In this document: piece by piece, positions 47,028 through 59,638 of the stretch | Position numbering within the stretch: position 1 is the first letter of the stretch | Layout of the letters: every line of letters begins with the position of its first letter | From: Hydractinia symbiolongicarpus | Lineage: Eukaryota; Cnidaria; Hydrozoa; Anthoathecata; Hydractiniidae | Reading direction: 5' to 3' | Assembly: GCF_029227915.1 (NCBI RefSeq) | Contig: NC_079887.1 | Location: 24,179,650 to 24,239,649 of the forward strand | DNA: 60,000 nucleotides | Position numbers and translations under genes: made by a program | The notes under the pieces: generated by a model | What the model was told of the DNA's origin: nothing | Database searches by the model: none | The model's input: the letters and a program-made list of their open reading frames with translations, nothing else

Positions 47028-50000
47028 TCATTCTTCAGCTGTCGAGAATTTCGCGCACAGCTCTTTATGACCGGCAGTCCAATCAGTCGTTTGACATTTT
47101 TTTGAGCAGTACACCTCACAACAGCCGGCACATCTTCGTAGTTGAATACCTTCCCCAGCACCGCAGTTTCCACAATGACGGACAAGCTCTCGTCTGTAGT
47201 ACTTGCGATACAGCAAAAGGCACTAAACACAGGGATAAGAACCTAATTTAAGAACAGTTACTTGTGTACTGGGTTTGCGCAATGCCTTACCGGTAAAAGA
47301 AAGTCGACAATAAAGGGAGATTAAAATAGTATTCAACTGCAACAAACTAAATTATGCTGACCAACTTATTAAGTAAATAATAAAGATATATGTAGTTAAA
47401 TTTTATGTCACAAAAACTCAATCGGTGAATTGAAAATAGCTTCAAATAAGAAAGGTTTTGAAAAAACTAATCAGATATCTAAGATTCAAGTCATTCTGAC
47501 TTAATATTTTTTAGAGTTAAAAATATCTTCCATTGGTATACTTAAGCAGTAAGGGCAGATGCTTATTTACCAGACAAACAAACTTTCATTTTATTGGAAA
47601 CAGAATCTGGAATATGGAGACAACTTGTTTAATTTTATTTGTCAGCTGATTGATGAATAGTAGAGTGGGATCACGATCGCTAACAACACATTAACAAGTT
47701 TGGATTAAAATATTGAGCAAACAACTGTGCACATGCAGCATCGACACGACATTAAGTCCGCGAAAATTTCTTCCCATCTAGATTTAACATGAGGTGTAAA
47801 ACTTTTCCCTAAAGAAATATTTCACCAATGTACAAAAAAAAAACTGCAGTAAAAAAAAACTCTAACACATCCATATTGGTCATTGAAAGGCCTTGACATA
47901 TTAACCTTAACTCCACAACTAGCGCAGCGAGCATGACATTTTTTCCCACCCGCGAAATATTTGGATTCCCTTTCTTTTTTTTTTATTTGTTTGTTTATTT
48001 TCGTTTAGTCACGATATTGCAATTTTTCGCGATATGTCACGAACATATTGATAAAAATTGTTCTGGGTGACTAGTTCCTCCGATATTAACAAAAATAAAT
48101 ACACACATTAATGGCAGAGTAGAATGTTCGCTTTATTTCTGAAAATCCGCAAAAAATCCTGTGAAAAATGCTTTTTTTTGCCCCAAACACGAAAATAAAA
48201 CCTTTGCATAAATTATTTTTTACGCCTATCCACGCTAAAAAATTTGATACAGCTATATTCTATTTTGTTTGTGCTGATATTCGCGAAAAATAAAACGTTG
48301 AAAATACAAAACCAGAAAGAAAAAAAAGATATCCGCTATTTTATTATCACGCTTAGATCCCAATAAAGTATTTTGACTGCAAGACTAAAATATACAAAAA
48401 GAGAGGTACGCGCTAGAAAATAAAACACTGCTTAAATATTCCCACCTTTATTTTTTTAGATCCGCATTTTTTTAAAAAATAAAATGTTTCACCATGAAAT
48501 GACAAGTTCTTTTTGTAAGATTAGGAAATACTCTCAATATAGCCATCATTTAAAAAATCAAAACCCAATACGGAAAAAAAGCTATCAAGAAAAAATTCTT
48601 TCGAAAATATATAGTTTCTCAATAAGCTTTTTTCCGAACGAAAAATCAAGTCCCGCAATACTAACAATTGACGTATTCAGTGGAATACATAATTTTCAAA
48701 ATTACTAAAATCCTTTAAGTTATGAAAACGAAATAGTATATTTTTTACGTCCACCCTTATCTTCTCGATGTTAGTTTGCTCTGTTCATGTTGCTCATGAA
48801 CTTTTCCTAACTGCGGTTAGTTGTATCGAGTGAACAGACTCGATTCTACATTTCTCATCGGCATTTTTTTACCAAATTTTATCACGTATGAGAAAAATCG
48901 AGTTACTTTTTATTTTGCTTTTTTCATTTTTTTGTTACTTTTTTATTATCTTGTTTCATTTTTTTGTTTTACTTTTTTATTTTTTGTTTTTACTTTTTAT
49001 TCTTTGTTTTATTTTTTTTCATTTTATTTTTCACATTTCTCTTTCTTGTAAAAAAATAAGGAATGGAATTATTAGAGATTTTATCGCTAGTTTTTAAAAA
49101 CCACAGAAAAATTAAATTTAAGTTCGCATCTTTACATTTCATCTAACCTCTTAGAACAGCTGACAAGGCAATATTTATGAATTCCGTCACACTTTTTTTT
49201 GGCAGGTCCACATTCTTCCTGCATTTCCTTAATTTCTTCACGGCAGACATTTTCTCAAAGACAAAAACAATGAGTTTCTGTAACTGGAGATATCGCTACA
49301 TTGAAATTTCCATTTACTTAAAGACCAGGGCGCCACCTTGTATTTGACAGGCGAAAGGCAGTAATTTGTCTATTACAATGTTGGCAACAAAATTGACTAT
49401 GTTCTTGTCACATTTTGTGAGTACTCAATAGCACAGTCGACATTTATTCACTGTCTGCCGATTCACCGTCTCAACAATCAACATGTTTATTTTCTCTAGC
49501 ATTAACATTTAATAATGACACACATTCTAAATACAACATGAAAGATATTTCACATGCAATATTTAGGGACTCAATGAAAAACAATCCCATCTAATAGTAA
49601 ACACTTAAAAACAAAAATAAATAGAAAAACTCAAACCAATTAATCAGGTGACTAATGAATACAGAGACGCTGATTTCTTTTTATTACATTACCTGACATT
49701 GTCATCAGCAACTGCTTTATTTACTTAAGGTAAAAAATTCCAAGGTCCTTTCATCCCCTGCCAAAAACACGTAATTTCAACAGCAAAAACAACAACAACA
49801 AAAACAACGAAAACAGCAAAAGCAACAATGGGGAAACAACAAAACACAACAACAACAACAACAACAACAACAAAAAACAACAACAACAGCAAGAAACAAC
49901 AACAACAACAACAGCAAGAAACAACAAACAAAAACCTGGATAACAAAATTAAAAACACTAAAACACAAATACGGCTAGCAATTTCTAAAGGGTGTTCTGG

Positions 50001-50866
50001 GCGAGTGTACGGGAACGCTATTACCTCCTTATACATATCAGTAAACATTTGATCATTTGGTTCCAACTCATGACAGCACGATATGTCATTGAGCGCTTTT
50101 AAGTAGTCTTCCATCTCATACCAAGCACGCGCTCTCCTGTAGACAGCCTTTAAGAAGATACTACTTCGGGTGGGTCCACCCTCGTCACAGGCTAAACGAA
50201 TCAAACTAAATGTAAACTAAAACCCAACACAGAAACCAACATGGCGAAATGCAAGTACCTTCCGTCGGTACTCGACAACATGAGGGAATGGTAAATCTAA
50301 CTTTGATCTATGGGTGTTGATTGACTTACGTATCCAACAGGAACAAATGGATCTAGTGCTATCACGGATACACTCCTGCCATTTTCCCATTTGAAGATGA
50401 CACTGAGCTCTGTTTGCAAATAGGGTAGCTGGAAGAACCCACCTGTGGGTAAAATAAAAACATGCAAAGAATTTAAACTCATACGAAAAAAATATAAAGA
50501 AAAAGGTCTTCTAAATGCTAGCGTTTAGAACAAAGTAGGTACACCAAAAAGTTAAAAAAAAAAGCAAACACGTATAACCTACCAATGGTGAACGTCATTG
50601 CCGACACCCATTCTCGGATCCCAAGACGGACAATTCTCCCCATCAGGACATTTAATACGAACAGGGCAAATCTTTAACGCCTGTGTATAGAACTCGACAG
50701 CGCGCTCATACTTTTGCTTTTTAAATTCATCGTTACCATTATTTTTTAAATTCTCAACTTGATGACGAATGGTTAAGCTATCTTCATTGCGCTCGCTTCT
50801 AATTAACCGTTCCTCTTTGCGCCAACTTCTACAAAAATTCAATAAACGCTTTATAAAACTGAACAT
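47028..50866 (-). CDS. TPR-MYND zinc-finger protein
   Basis: Four exons, 50866-50583, 50442-50330, 50191-50025 and 47222-47028, join in frame to 252 residues if translation starts at the ATG at 50866. Three TPR-like helical pairs follow one another: NGNDEFKKQKYERAVEFYTQ in exon 1, LFANRAQCHLQMGKWQECI in exon 2, and AVYRRARAWYEMEDYLKAL in exon 3. A Cys-containing insert (CPDGENC) separates the first two. Exon 4 is a complete MYND finger with ligands C205, C208, C219, C222, C227, C231, H240 and C244, and the protein stops eight residues later. TPRs and MYND fingers both bind peptides of partner proteins, so an adaptor or co-chaperone role is plausible. I do not recognise an orthologue. The start is uncertain because further coding-like exons lie upstream on the same strand. 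Confidence 0.75.
48903..49033. repeat. T-rich low-complexity tract
   Basis: Runs of T5-T9 broken by G, C or A, within the last intron of the TPR-MYND gene. Confidence 0.85.
49784..49937. repeat. (CAA)n trinucleotide microsatellite
   Basis: Long CAA/AAC runs with CAG and AAA interruptions, about 90 bases beyond exon 3 of the TPR-MYND gene in its last intron. They give Gln- or Cys-rich shadow frames. Confidence 0.9.
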
Positions 50867-50904
50867 TATATCCAGCAAATCAAAAAAGTAGCTACCAACT
50901 TTAC

Positions 50905-52157
50905 ATGCTTCACAAAACCACAACGAGCACGCTCGATTTGTCTTCTATACGAATGCTAAAAGAGACGAATAAGGAAGATAAAAACGATACAAAACTGGAA
51001 CAACATCAATAACAATAGCGCAGAAACAATAAAAACAATAAATTAATTAAACGATCAAAACAATAAAATAATTAAACTCTAACAATGACAAAAATAAATA
51101 AATAAATAAAAAAACAGCAATAAACAATAAACAAAAACAACATCAACAACAATAACAAACAATAAAAATAAAAATAAACAAAATAAAAATAAACAAAAAC
51201 AAACACAAAAACAAAAAAACAGCAATAACAATAAGGAACAACATCAACAACAATAACAAACAATAAAAATAATAAAAATAAACAATATCAAAATAAAAAT
51301 AAACAAAAACAAAACAAGAAAACAGCAACAACAATAAAGAATCAAAAACAATAACAATAACAAAACAAAAAATAAACAAACAAAAAAGCAACAACAACAA
51401 TAACAAAATAAAACAAAAAATAAAAAAATAAACAAAAACGAAAAAACATCAACAACAATAAAAAACAACAACAATAACAAAATAAAAAAAGCAAAGAACA
51501 AAAAACAACAACAAAAACAACAAAATAACAAAATAACAAACAATAACAACAAAAAAAGAAAAAGAAAAAGAATAAAACAACAATTTTTAAGACAAAAAAA
51601 CATAAAATAAACTAAAATAAAAACAGTAATATAGCGAAAACAAAAAAAATCAAAAATTGAAAAATATTAAAAATTGAAAACTGTTACCCAAAATATAAGA
51701 AAATAAAGATAAATAAAAACACAGCAAAAAACTAAAAGAATTAAAAAAAAACGATATAAAAAAATAACAAATAATAAACATACAAATTAAAAATAATAGT
51801 GAATAAAAATAATGTATAAAAATCGCCGAAACACAAAAACAAATTCAAATGAACTAAATACGAAAAAACGACTCAATATAAAACATAATTCTCCTTACGC
51901 CGTAAAAATGTCCTGTGTCAATTAACAGTTGTGGTGTGCACCCAGCCTTGTGTAATTCAGTAGCTGTCTTTCGGCCCTGAGCAAGTTCCGCTACCAGAGC
52001 AATGAGGGCTGGCTGCACCTGGTATAAAAATATAAATAAGTTGAAAGCCATTGCATAGAAAATTGTAAAATGCAAAATCATGAAAACCAATATACACGAC
52101 GACCCAACGCTGCAGGTCTGTTAAACAAGTAACGACAATCTTGACGAAACAATTCAT
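50905..52157 (-). CDS. Candidate upstream exons of the TPR-MYND gene or of a neighbouring gene
   Basis: Three minus-strand exons fit each other in phase 0: 52157-52098 (starting ATG, MNCFVKIVVTCLTDLQRWVV), 52018-51899 (VQPALIALVAELAQGRKTAT, ending TGHFYG) and 50955-50905 (HSYRRQIERARCGFVKH). The middle one is open in only one frame over 120 bases with good splice sites and reads as amphipathic helices. The next exon (SWRKEE, 50828-50583) needs phase 2, so the chain does not join cleanly to it. There may be a missed micro-exon, a sequence error or two separate transcripts. No family is recognised. Confidence 0.35.
50990..51840. repeat. A/C-rich, T-poor low-complexity block of (AACAAT/AAAAT)-type repeats
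   Basis: About 850 bases made of AACAAC, AATAAA, ACAATAAC and similar units, with scarcely any G and few T on the plus strand. It lies between the candidate exons at 51899 and 50955. Confidence 0.9.
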
Positions 52158-53842
52158 TCATAAATTCTAGTTCACCAAAACCTTTTATTTTTTTGTTGAC
52201 TAAACACAATGAGATCCTTTTTCCATCAAACACACAAAAATATAACAATAAAACAACTCAGCAAATACCAAATAGATTGCATCCGTCTCATTTGCAATGT
52301 AACTTTTAATAATCGTACTGCGTAGTTTCAGTCTGTTCAACAACTAAACTCTATTCTGTCACGCTTTGGTATATAAAAACAACAAAACGGCAAGTCTATG
52401 TAAGAACTTTAGTGTTTACAAATGAACAATTGAACGTTCGCAGAAATGAAACGCCATTTTAGTCCGAATCCATTCGTCAAGTCGTAAACGACTTTCACAC
52501 GACGCCAAAATTTCTAATCACTCAAAAGCTTAGCTACCACTAAGGCAGTACCGATTCAAAAAATAAAACTGCATAAATTTCTAAGTGTGTACATATGTAA
52601 CGGCGACAAAAAAACATTTCTTTTTTTGGAAATAATTCCTTATACTTGTCTACGTATATACAACAACTTAAATCAACATTCACTGTCTCTTTCCAGCCTT
52701 CCTAAGGCCAATTCCTTTGAATACAAAACAAGCTTAAAACGGAGTTGATAACGCGATTTCACGAGCGCGCAGAGTCAGTAGACAAAAAAAATCACGAAAT
52801 CATTAAATGTCAATTAAATGTCTTTTAATGCGTCTGTGTTAAACGTACATAAAATAAGGAAACATCTCGTCAGATACTCGACAATGTTTACATTTCATTG
52901 TCTCCTAGCGTGTCTGGTAACATTATCCCAACAACAGATTTTTAGTTGTTACTTGATACCAGATTTACCACCTATAAAATATCGGACATTTTTACTCAGA
53001 AACAGAAACAACGTCAGCAATGCAAAAAAATCACAAAAAAAAACAACAAAAAAATATGTTCAATATTAACGTACCTTTGTTTGACGTGGCGTCTCCGTTC
53101 TGTAAAAAGAACGACTTCACGTCAAACGAACACGTTATTAACGTCCAAAATATCGTCATTATACCCCTCTTACATTATCAAAAGAAGTAGAAAGGAAAAA
53201 AGGTAAATCTATATTCAAAACAAAAATTTTCACGTCCTTAATGGTCGGCAAGATATTGATAGTTAAATGGATCACCAAAACAAGTCACAGGTTACTCAGC
53301 AAATAAAACACTAAATGGTGCACTAATTGGATGCTAAAAGTTATGGACTCTATATGATCTCCTTTCAGCTATGAACCGTACACGTCAACGCTACAACGTC
53401 AGAGTAGACATCTACATCTATAAAAACGCTCTCATCTATAAAATTCCAGACCGAGCACAAAGCCTTTCCTCTCCCCATCCCTCACCCTAGTTCTAATTTT
53501 CTCTTACGGAAAACATCATTATTCTTTTCTTTTGTATAGAGTTTTCACGTCTACAATAGCGCGTTTCCCTTTTGCAACAATTTTATTGGAGATTACCTTC
53601 GCAATCAAAGTTTTCACTCGGATCTGATCAAAAATGATAGCATTTTTAAAAACTAAAGTCTTATGCTTTTAAGTGGTGAAAAAAGCTTTATTGTAACATT
53701 ATGTTTAAAAAATTCCCTTTTAGAGGAGATTTGAGCAGATTGTTAAAAACTGAGAAGAATTAAGGGGATTGAGGAGTTTTGAGGAGTCGTGGCAACCCTC
53801 ACATAAACACGGGACCAGTTTTTGTATTAAGACACCATCTCC
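52158..53842. other. Spacer; no supported gene
   Basis: Upstream side of the TPR-MYND region. AT-rich with no convincing exon, tRNA or tandem repeat. Confidence 0.45.
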
Positions 53843-53949
53843 ACTAGGCGTAATATTTCCTACGTCAAAATATTATAATAGAGCATTCTAATTGATTTAT
53901 AGCCAATCAGTGTTTATTATTCTGATTGGCACGGAATATTGCACCTAGT
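53843..53949. repeat. Short inverted-repeat element (MITE-like)
   Basis: Outer arms ACTAGGCGTAATATTTCC (53843-53860) and GGAATATTGCACCTAGT (53933-53949) pair with few mismatches. Inside them GCCAATCAG (53902-53910) and CTGATTGGC (53922-53930) pair perfectly. The GGAATATTGC end resembles the palindrome at 40231-40262. Confidence 0.7.
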
Positions 53950-54677
53950 GCGTACTAGCCTAAAGTCACAGCTAAGCTACAAAAAGGCATACGATCAACT
54001 CCCTTATAAAACAAATAGTAAGACTTTAAAGAACAAATTTGCTGGACGATAAGTTTAAACTCTGTTTATCTTTTAGTGAAGTCGTAATGAATAAAGCTAT
54101 GTGTGATAATTACTGCTTCAACAAAGCCGTCATATAGCCCGCCAGGAGCTGTAATGAAACTTTTCCATATGTAAAATAAGAACACCAACCTATCACGAAT
54201 GTGCATTTCTCATCTCATGAGCTACCAAGAATTCCACTTATTGATTAATGTAAACAAGATACCCTGCACTCTTTTATATACATTGCAGGAGTGTTTCATA
54301 CGTTGCACCTTTACTTTTGTAAACACAGACAAAAAAGAAGCTAACAACGGATAGCATTTACTCAACCGACTGCTTCGACTGGACAATTAATTATTCTTTG
54401 ACAGGATCCATTTGTTTGTAGGTTAGTTCCGTTTCAATACACAGTAAAATATAATTCAAGCTTGTAAACGATAGTTATTTTGATTAGATAACTAGAGATA
54501 AATTCCTTTTTGTGACAAGCCTGTTTTTAAAAAAATTCCCCTCTCCTATAAGTTTTGAAAACCCTTGATCTCATAAATATCATCTTTTTGTTTATGACTG
54601 TAATTTTGTTAGATTTTTAACCAAGTTTGGGTCGGTCATGCCATCATGACTTCGAGAAGAACTTTCAAAGACTAATA

Positions 54678-55004
54678 CCTGCACATCTACCATGTACCTG
54701 CACATCTACCTGCACATCTATTATCTACCAGCACATCTACTATCTACCAGCGCATCTACTATCTACCAGCACATCTACTATCTACCAGCACATCTACCAT
54801 CTACCTGCACATCTACTATCTACCAGCACATCTACCATCTACCTGCACATCTACTATCTACCTGCACATCTACTATCTACCAGCACATCTACTATCTACC
54901 AGCACATCTATCTACCTGCACATCAACATGCGCATCTACCTGCACACCTACTATCTACCAGTACATCTACTATCTACCCGCACATCAACATGCACATCCA
55001 CTAT
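54678..55004. repeat. 19-bp minisatellite
   Basis: The unit CTATCTACCAGCACATCTA repeats at 19-bp spacing with C/T and A/G variants, interspersed with 12-bp partial units (CCTGCACATCTA). All three plus-strand frames stay open because the unit has no stop; the Tyr/His/Leu-rich products are artefacts. Confidence 0.95.
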
Positions 55005-55009
55005 TCAGT

Positions 55010-55506
55010 TACAACTGAGTAGCATTACTAAAGTATATACTGGTGTAAGTGAATACATGAGTAGTTTTTATAAGCAACACGACTTTTCAAATAGTGCCCA
55101 AGTTGCTAACACCCTACAATTGCCAGAAAAGTTTAAATTGGTGTCGAATATATTATTAGTAATACCTAGCCTAAAATAAAAAAATGTAAATTGTTCAGTT
55201 GGATTATAAGAAAAAAAATTGTTCAAAAATGTTGTGAAAGGACTGCCAAGACTTTCAAAATTCGTTTTTTTCTTGTGCATAGGACATTACACTTGGTCGT
55301 TGGCATTTGTGCACGACAAAACCTTTGACAAATCAATAAACAATAATGTGCGCATGGCAAAAGGAGAAATATCTGTGTGCTGAATGGGAAATATCGAGTA
55401 TTTATCAAACTTTTTACTGAACTTAATAATAAAGCATTAGAAAGAAAGAATGAACTTGAATAGTCAAAAGCGATTGCATGCAAAAGACGTTATTTTATTT
55501 TGGTGT
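55010..55506. other. Spacer; nothing recognised
   Basis: Short frames on both strands only, with no domain or splice support. Confidence 0.45.
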
Positions 55507-55600
55507 GCAAGACATTGCAAAGTTCTATTAAAGTCTTTGCAAGACACTGCAAAGTTCTATTGAAGTTTACGTAAGACACTGAAAAGTTCGATGAATTAAT
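55507..55600. repeat. Three 32-bp tandem units
   Basis: Units start at 55507, 55539 and 55571 with G(C/T)AAGACA(T/C)TG(C/A)AAAGTTC at the front. The first two differ at only a few positions. Confidence 0.85.
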
Positions 55601-56732
55601 AAGTTACGAGACATCACATATGAACGACAAAATTTACTACCCAGTTTCAGATTGTATATATAAACAGTTACCATCTTGAAATGTGAAAATGTCAATCTAG
55701 ATTTCTGTTTTTCTTGCGTTTGCCATGACGAGACTCTTAACCCATTTGGCCCGGGGGATTCCGCCCCGCTTCTTTTTTCTTATGCTACATGGTTAAGACA
55801 CTTACTGAATCTTTATATATTTACCTATTAAGATCCTTCATGCCAAAGAGTTATCATAGAACTTGAAACTTACAACGCAACTTAAGAAGAGGAATTATAA
55901 ATCCGATTTCCTGGTTTTCTCGGTTTTTACCCAAAAATCGAAAAATCGGATTTTGGCATTTTTTCATGCGAATCATGTGAAAACGGAAATATATTAAAGA
56001 ACTTTTATCTGACTATAAGAACCTACAAACGGAATTTCGCTCTAGAACTAAAGTAAATTAATTTTGAGCAGACTGAGGTACTTTGGACAAATGTCAGCTT
56101 TCGATGATTATTGACGAGTACCTTTTGTAGATTTAAACCTTCATTATTCCTAAACATCCATAAATTGAATATTTTTTTTATCTTGAAGCATTTCCTCTCT
56201 TCATTTCCAACACTGCATCATTTGTAAATGGTGTTAAACTTATCAAAAGTCGTGAGAACTTAAAAGAACGTCGCATTACAGAAAAAACGTCTAATTTACG
56301 TCAGATTTAATTAAGTTAACTTGATGAGAAATAAATTATTACGTAGACGAAGAGATTTTAACTTTAAAAAACAAACTTTAACAAAGAAAACATGACTATA
56401 TTTACAAGATTCCTGCCCCTCTCAACCATCAATCCATAACTAAAATATTGAGTACATAGATCCTAACTGGATAAGATCAAGAAGGAAAAAATTTCGCTAA
56501 TTTTCTACGAACTCTATAACTTGATCGATTTTTTGGCCCTGTGGAAAGTCGAGTTATATACTGTAGATTTATATACAATAGTGCAGTAATTTTATTTTCT
56601 GTTTCTGTTTGTAATTCAGTATTCAAAATTTTAGAATTAGTAAATCAATTGCACAAGCAGTCCTTCTAATTCACACAGCGAATACCGAGGTCATTTAAAA
56701 AAAAATCTTGCCGACGTGAACTTGGGATATTT

Positions 56733-56792
56733 TAAAAAAATTTTTTGCCAAAAAGTAGAAAAAGTTTCTACTTTTTAGCGGCGAAATTTTTT
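56733..56792. repeat. Extended hairpin
   Basis: AAAAAGTAGAAA (56750-56761) and TTTCTACTTTTT (56765-56776) pair perfectly around AAG. The flanks (AAATTTTTTGCC and GGCGAAATTTTTTT) extend the pairing imperfectly to about 60 bases. Confidence 0.65.
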
Positions 56793-56929
56793 TGTTGTAA
56801 ACGAAAAAAAATCACCCGATCAGCAACACTTGTTAGTTTTTCTACTCTCATTACCGAAAAGAATTTAAAATAACTGTTGAGTTTTTTAAACTCAAGAGTT
56901 TTTACATTCAACATTATAAATTCTACCTA

Positions 56930-57800
56930 TTCTTGTGGAAATCAAAAAGATATTTTGCAGCTAATTCGCCTCCGAATACGCCATTCACAATTCGCTTCGT
57001 GAAAATCCCCCTTAAAAATGCATTTGATCGCAAGATGACGTTGCAGCTATAACAAACTCACAATAATAAAAATACTTTATCTATGCGCGCAGTTCGCCTA
57101 TAGATAGAACGATATTTTTCGTAAACAAAGGTATATACAATAGTAAAGTGTTAGTACAGTACTAAATTCAATAAATTTAATTGTTACAAGATTAAAAATG
57201 TGTAATAATGCTATCTAACTAAACACCTTTGTAAACCAGGAAACTCACAGAAGACAAATAACTAGTCTTATCATTGATAACCTGTTGAAATATCATATCA
57301 TGCTCTTGCTATAAAGACGCTTATGTATAAAAATATGCATGAAAAAAAGAATTAAAATAACCTACGTAAAAAATGCTAAATAACAAATGCCGGCAAAAGA
57401 TAAATAAAGATCTAAAAGTATAAGACTTCATTGTTCAATCTGTGTAATATAAATGTTTTTACTTTGTTTTGAAAACATTTAAAGGATCGCTCATTGTCAA
57501 GTACAAATCTATCAATTTTATATGGACCACGATATGAAGTTGAAAACTGACTGGCCTTAGTTTTTCTGTATGGTGGATAGTACTGACCAGATGACCTGGT
57601 GGAATATTTAATTTCTCTTACTTGAAACATGTTAGAATTTTATACATAAAGCATACGTTGTGAAAAATATTTATCTGGAAAATATTTAAAGCTTTTATTC
57701 AATTTTTCAAATTCGCCTCTCGTGGAAATCAAGATACTTTGCAGCTAATTTGCCACTGTGTAAACCCGCCTTAAAATATGTTCACCACCCGATCACACTA
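56930..57800. repeat. Diverged direct repeat pair
   Basis: (C/T)GTGGAAATCAA..GATA(C/T)TTTGCAGCTAATT(C/T)GCC occurs at about 56935-56972 and again at about 57722-57755. Both copies are followed by CC(C/G)CCTTAAAA and GATC(A/G)CA segments. They could be ends of one inserted element of about 800 bp. Confidence 0.5.
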
Positions 57801-58937
57801 ACAAGTAAAAAATAAACAAGAGAACCTATATAATTATTTAAAGCATTACGTTTCTATTGCAATTTTTAGAAAGAAAACATGTCTTAGTAATGAATTTGAG
57901 TAAGGGTTTTGTTAAACAGTCGCTAAAAGATGCTGCGTTGTTTTAAAAAAACATTATGTAGCTAATTTTAATGTTAATATCTTCACCGCCATCTTTGTTC
58001 ACTATTTTGTTTTTCTTAAAACTAATCCATACTCGTACTTAAAGAGGGTGTTGTTTGAAGCTAAATCTAACTATTTCAATAAACACAGCAGTAATATTCA
58101 CTGTTCAGCAATCGAAAATTTACGCTTCCACTTTCAACGCCGATCTGTGTAAAAGTAAAAGTCTGAAAATATTTATTTTTTTTTTAATTTGTGAAATTTA
58201 ACTTGCACTTTCTTCTATTCACAAATCTAAAGTATAGCAAAATTTCTTTCCTGGAGGTATATAAAATATCCAATTGAACATCTCATTTGTGATAGATTGA
58301 CAAGAAAAAGGATGGGCGTTTATTCAAAAAAGCAGTGTTGAGCCGAACTAATAAATATATAATTGTTTTCATATTGAATCAACTGTGCACAAATGGTTGC
58401 TGTACGCAGCATATCTTATGCCATGGTTAAAAACCAAAAACAAAAAAACATGGAAGAAAACCTACGTCTTCGTCTATTGAATACATTTGACACACCAAGG
58501 CTTCAAAAATACCCTAAAAACGAAAAATATGGACAAATATAGAAAAATAATTATAGGTATAAGTTTAATGCATGTGGAAAGTTTTACATGCAGTGCATCA
58601 CAAAAGTAGATTGACTTTTTTTTTACAGGTTTGTTTTAAATTTTTTTTAAAGGACTTCATTCTTACAGAAGGTTGATCAAGCGCACTGACAGGATGTTAG
58701 ATTACAAGCATTAAGTTACTGATATTTATTAAATTTTTGCATTTCGATCATATTTTCATTATTTTTTTTTTTTTGATTAAACAAGTTCATTAGGTGTGCA
58801 TAAGTGGTGCTAAAATCGAAATTTAAGTTGAAAATGTCTGTTTGATGGTATTAATTAACAGAGCTATGAATTTCAGAAATCAATCAATATCGATGAGATC
58901 CAAAAAAAGAGTACAAAATACCGTAGTTGGTAGATAC

Positions 58938-59638
58938 CTTGTTTTCAGCCAATTTCTCTCGAACTGTACCACCCTGTTTTGCAATACCATGTACAAGCAT
59001 TTGAAATTGACGAGAAATGTGCCAGCCAGCAGAATACACTAAAAATGTAAAAACAAAAACACATTGTATATGGTGAATGTAAAAAAATATAAAGTAGACT
59101 TTGACATGACTTGGAGTGACTAGAGAACATTTGGACAAAAACATTTAACCACATCTCACACTAGATCATATCAGATTGCGAGGCAGCCATATGTAACCTG
59201 TATAACTCATGCTAGCACAGAAAACGGGTGTTAATAGGATGGCAACAATTCTTCTTGTCAGTGTTCGAAATGGAGCGACTGACATAGTGTTAGATCGGAT
59301 AAAGCAAATAAATAAAATTGAAAGAGTGGTATTTGCAAATTTAAATTGCTTTTAAAAAATGGTTATTTAGATTCAAAATTTTCGAATTGTCCCCTACAAA
59401 AACTTGAACCCTGCTTTTTAATTTTTGAAACGTTTTGAAATAGCAAAAAACAAGGTGGAACAAACTCAACATATTCCAAATTTTTGTCAGCCTTTTCTTC
59501 TCTTAATTTTTTTTTCTGACAAACTTTAGTGAAGTACTCACATCCCACATCCAACGTATTGATCAGGTTATTATTGTTGATGAGTTTTATGGCGATCTCC
59601 TCACTAAGCAACAAGTTGGAGATGATATGTGATGAAAA
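58938..59638 (-). CDS. Two internal exons of an unidentified gene (partial)
   Basis: 59638-59542 reads 32 codons (FSSHIISNLLLSEEIAIKLI and on to LDVG) and ends at a GTGAGT donor in phase 1. 59038-58938 starts in the complementary phase after a TTTTTAG acceptor and reads LYSAGWHISRQFQMLVHG, ending REKLAENK at a GTATCT donor, phase 0. Matching phases and compact amphipathic helices support real coding sequence. The style recalls helical-repeat scaffold proteins, possibly large E3 ligases, but I cannot name a family. The 5' part probably lies beyond the right edge. The 3' part should lie at lower coordinates, where I found no convincing next exon. Confidence 0.5.

Noticed and set aside
49777-50204. 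Cys/Val/Phe-rich extension of the third TPR exon
   Set aside because: Reading through the GTAATA donor into the (CAA)n repeat; the exon ends at 50025.
57412-57630. Minus-strand frame containing a RGPYKIDRF segment
   Set aside because: Recalls the C-terminus of Gypsy integrases or an exon, but two different frames look equally open and no partner was found.
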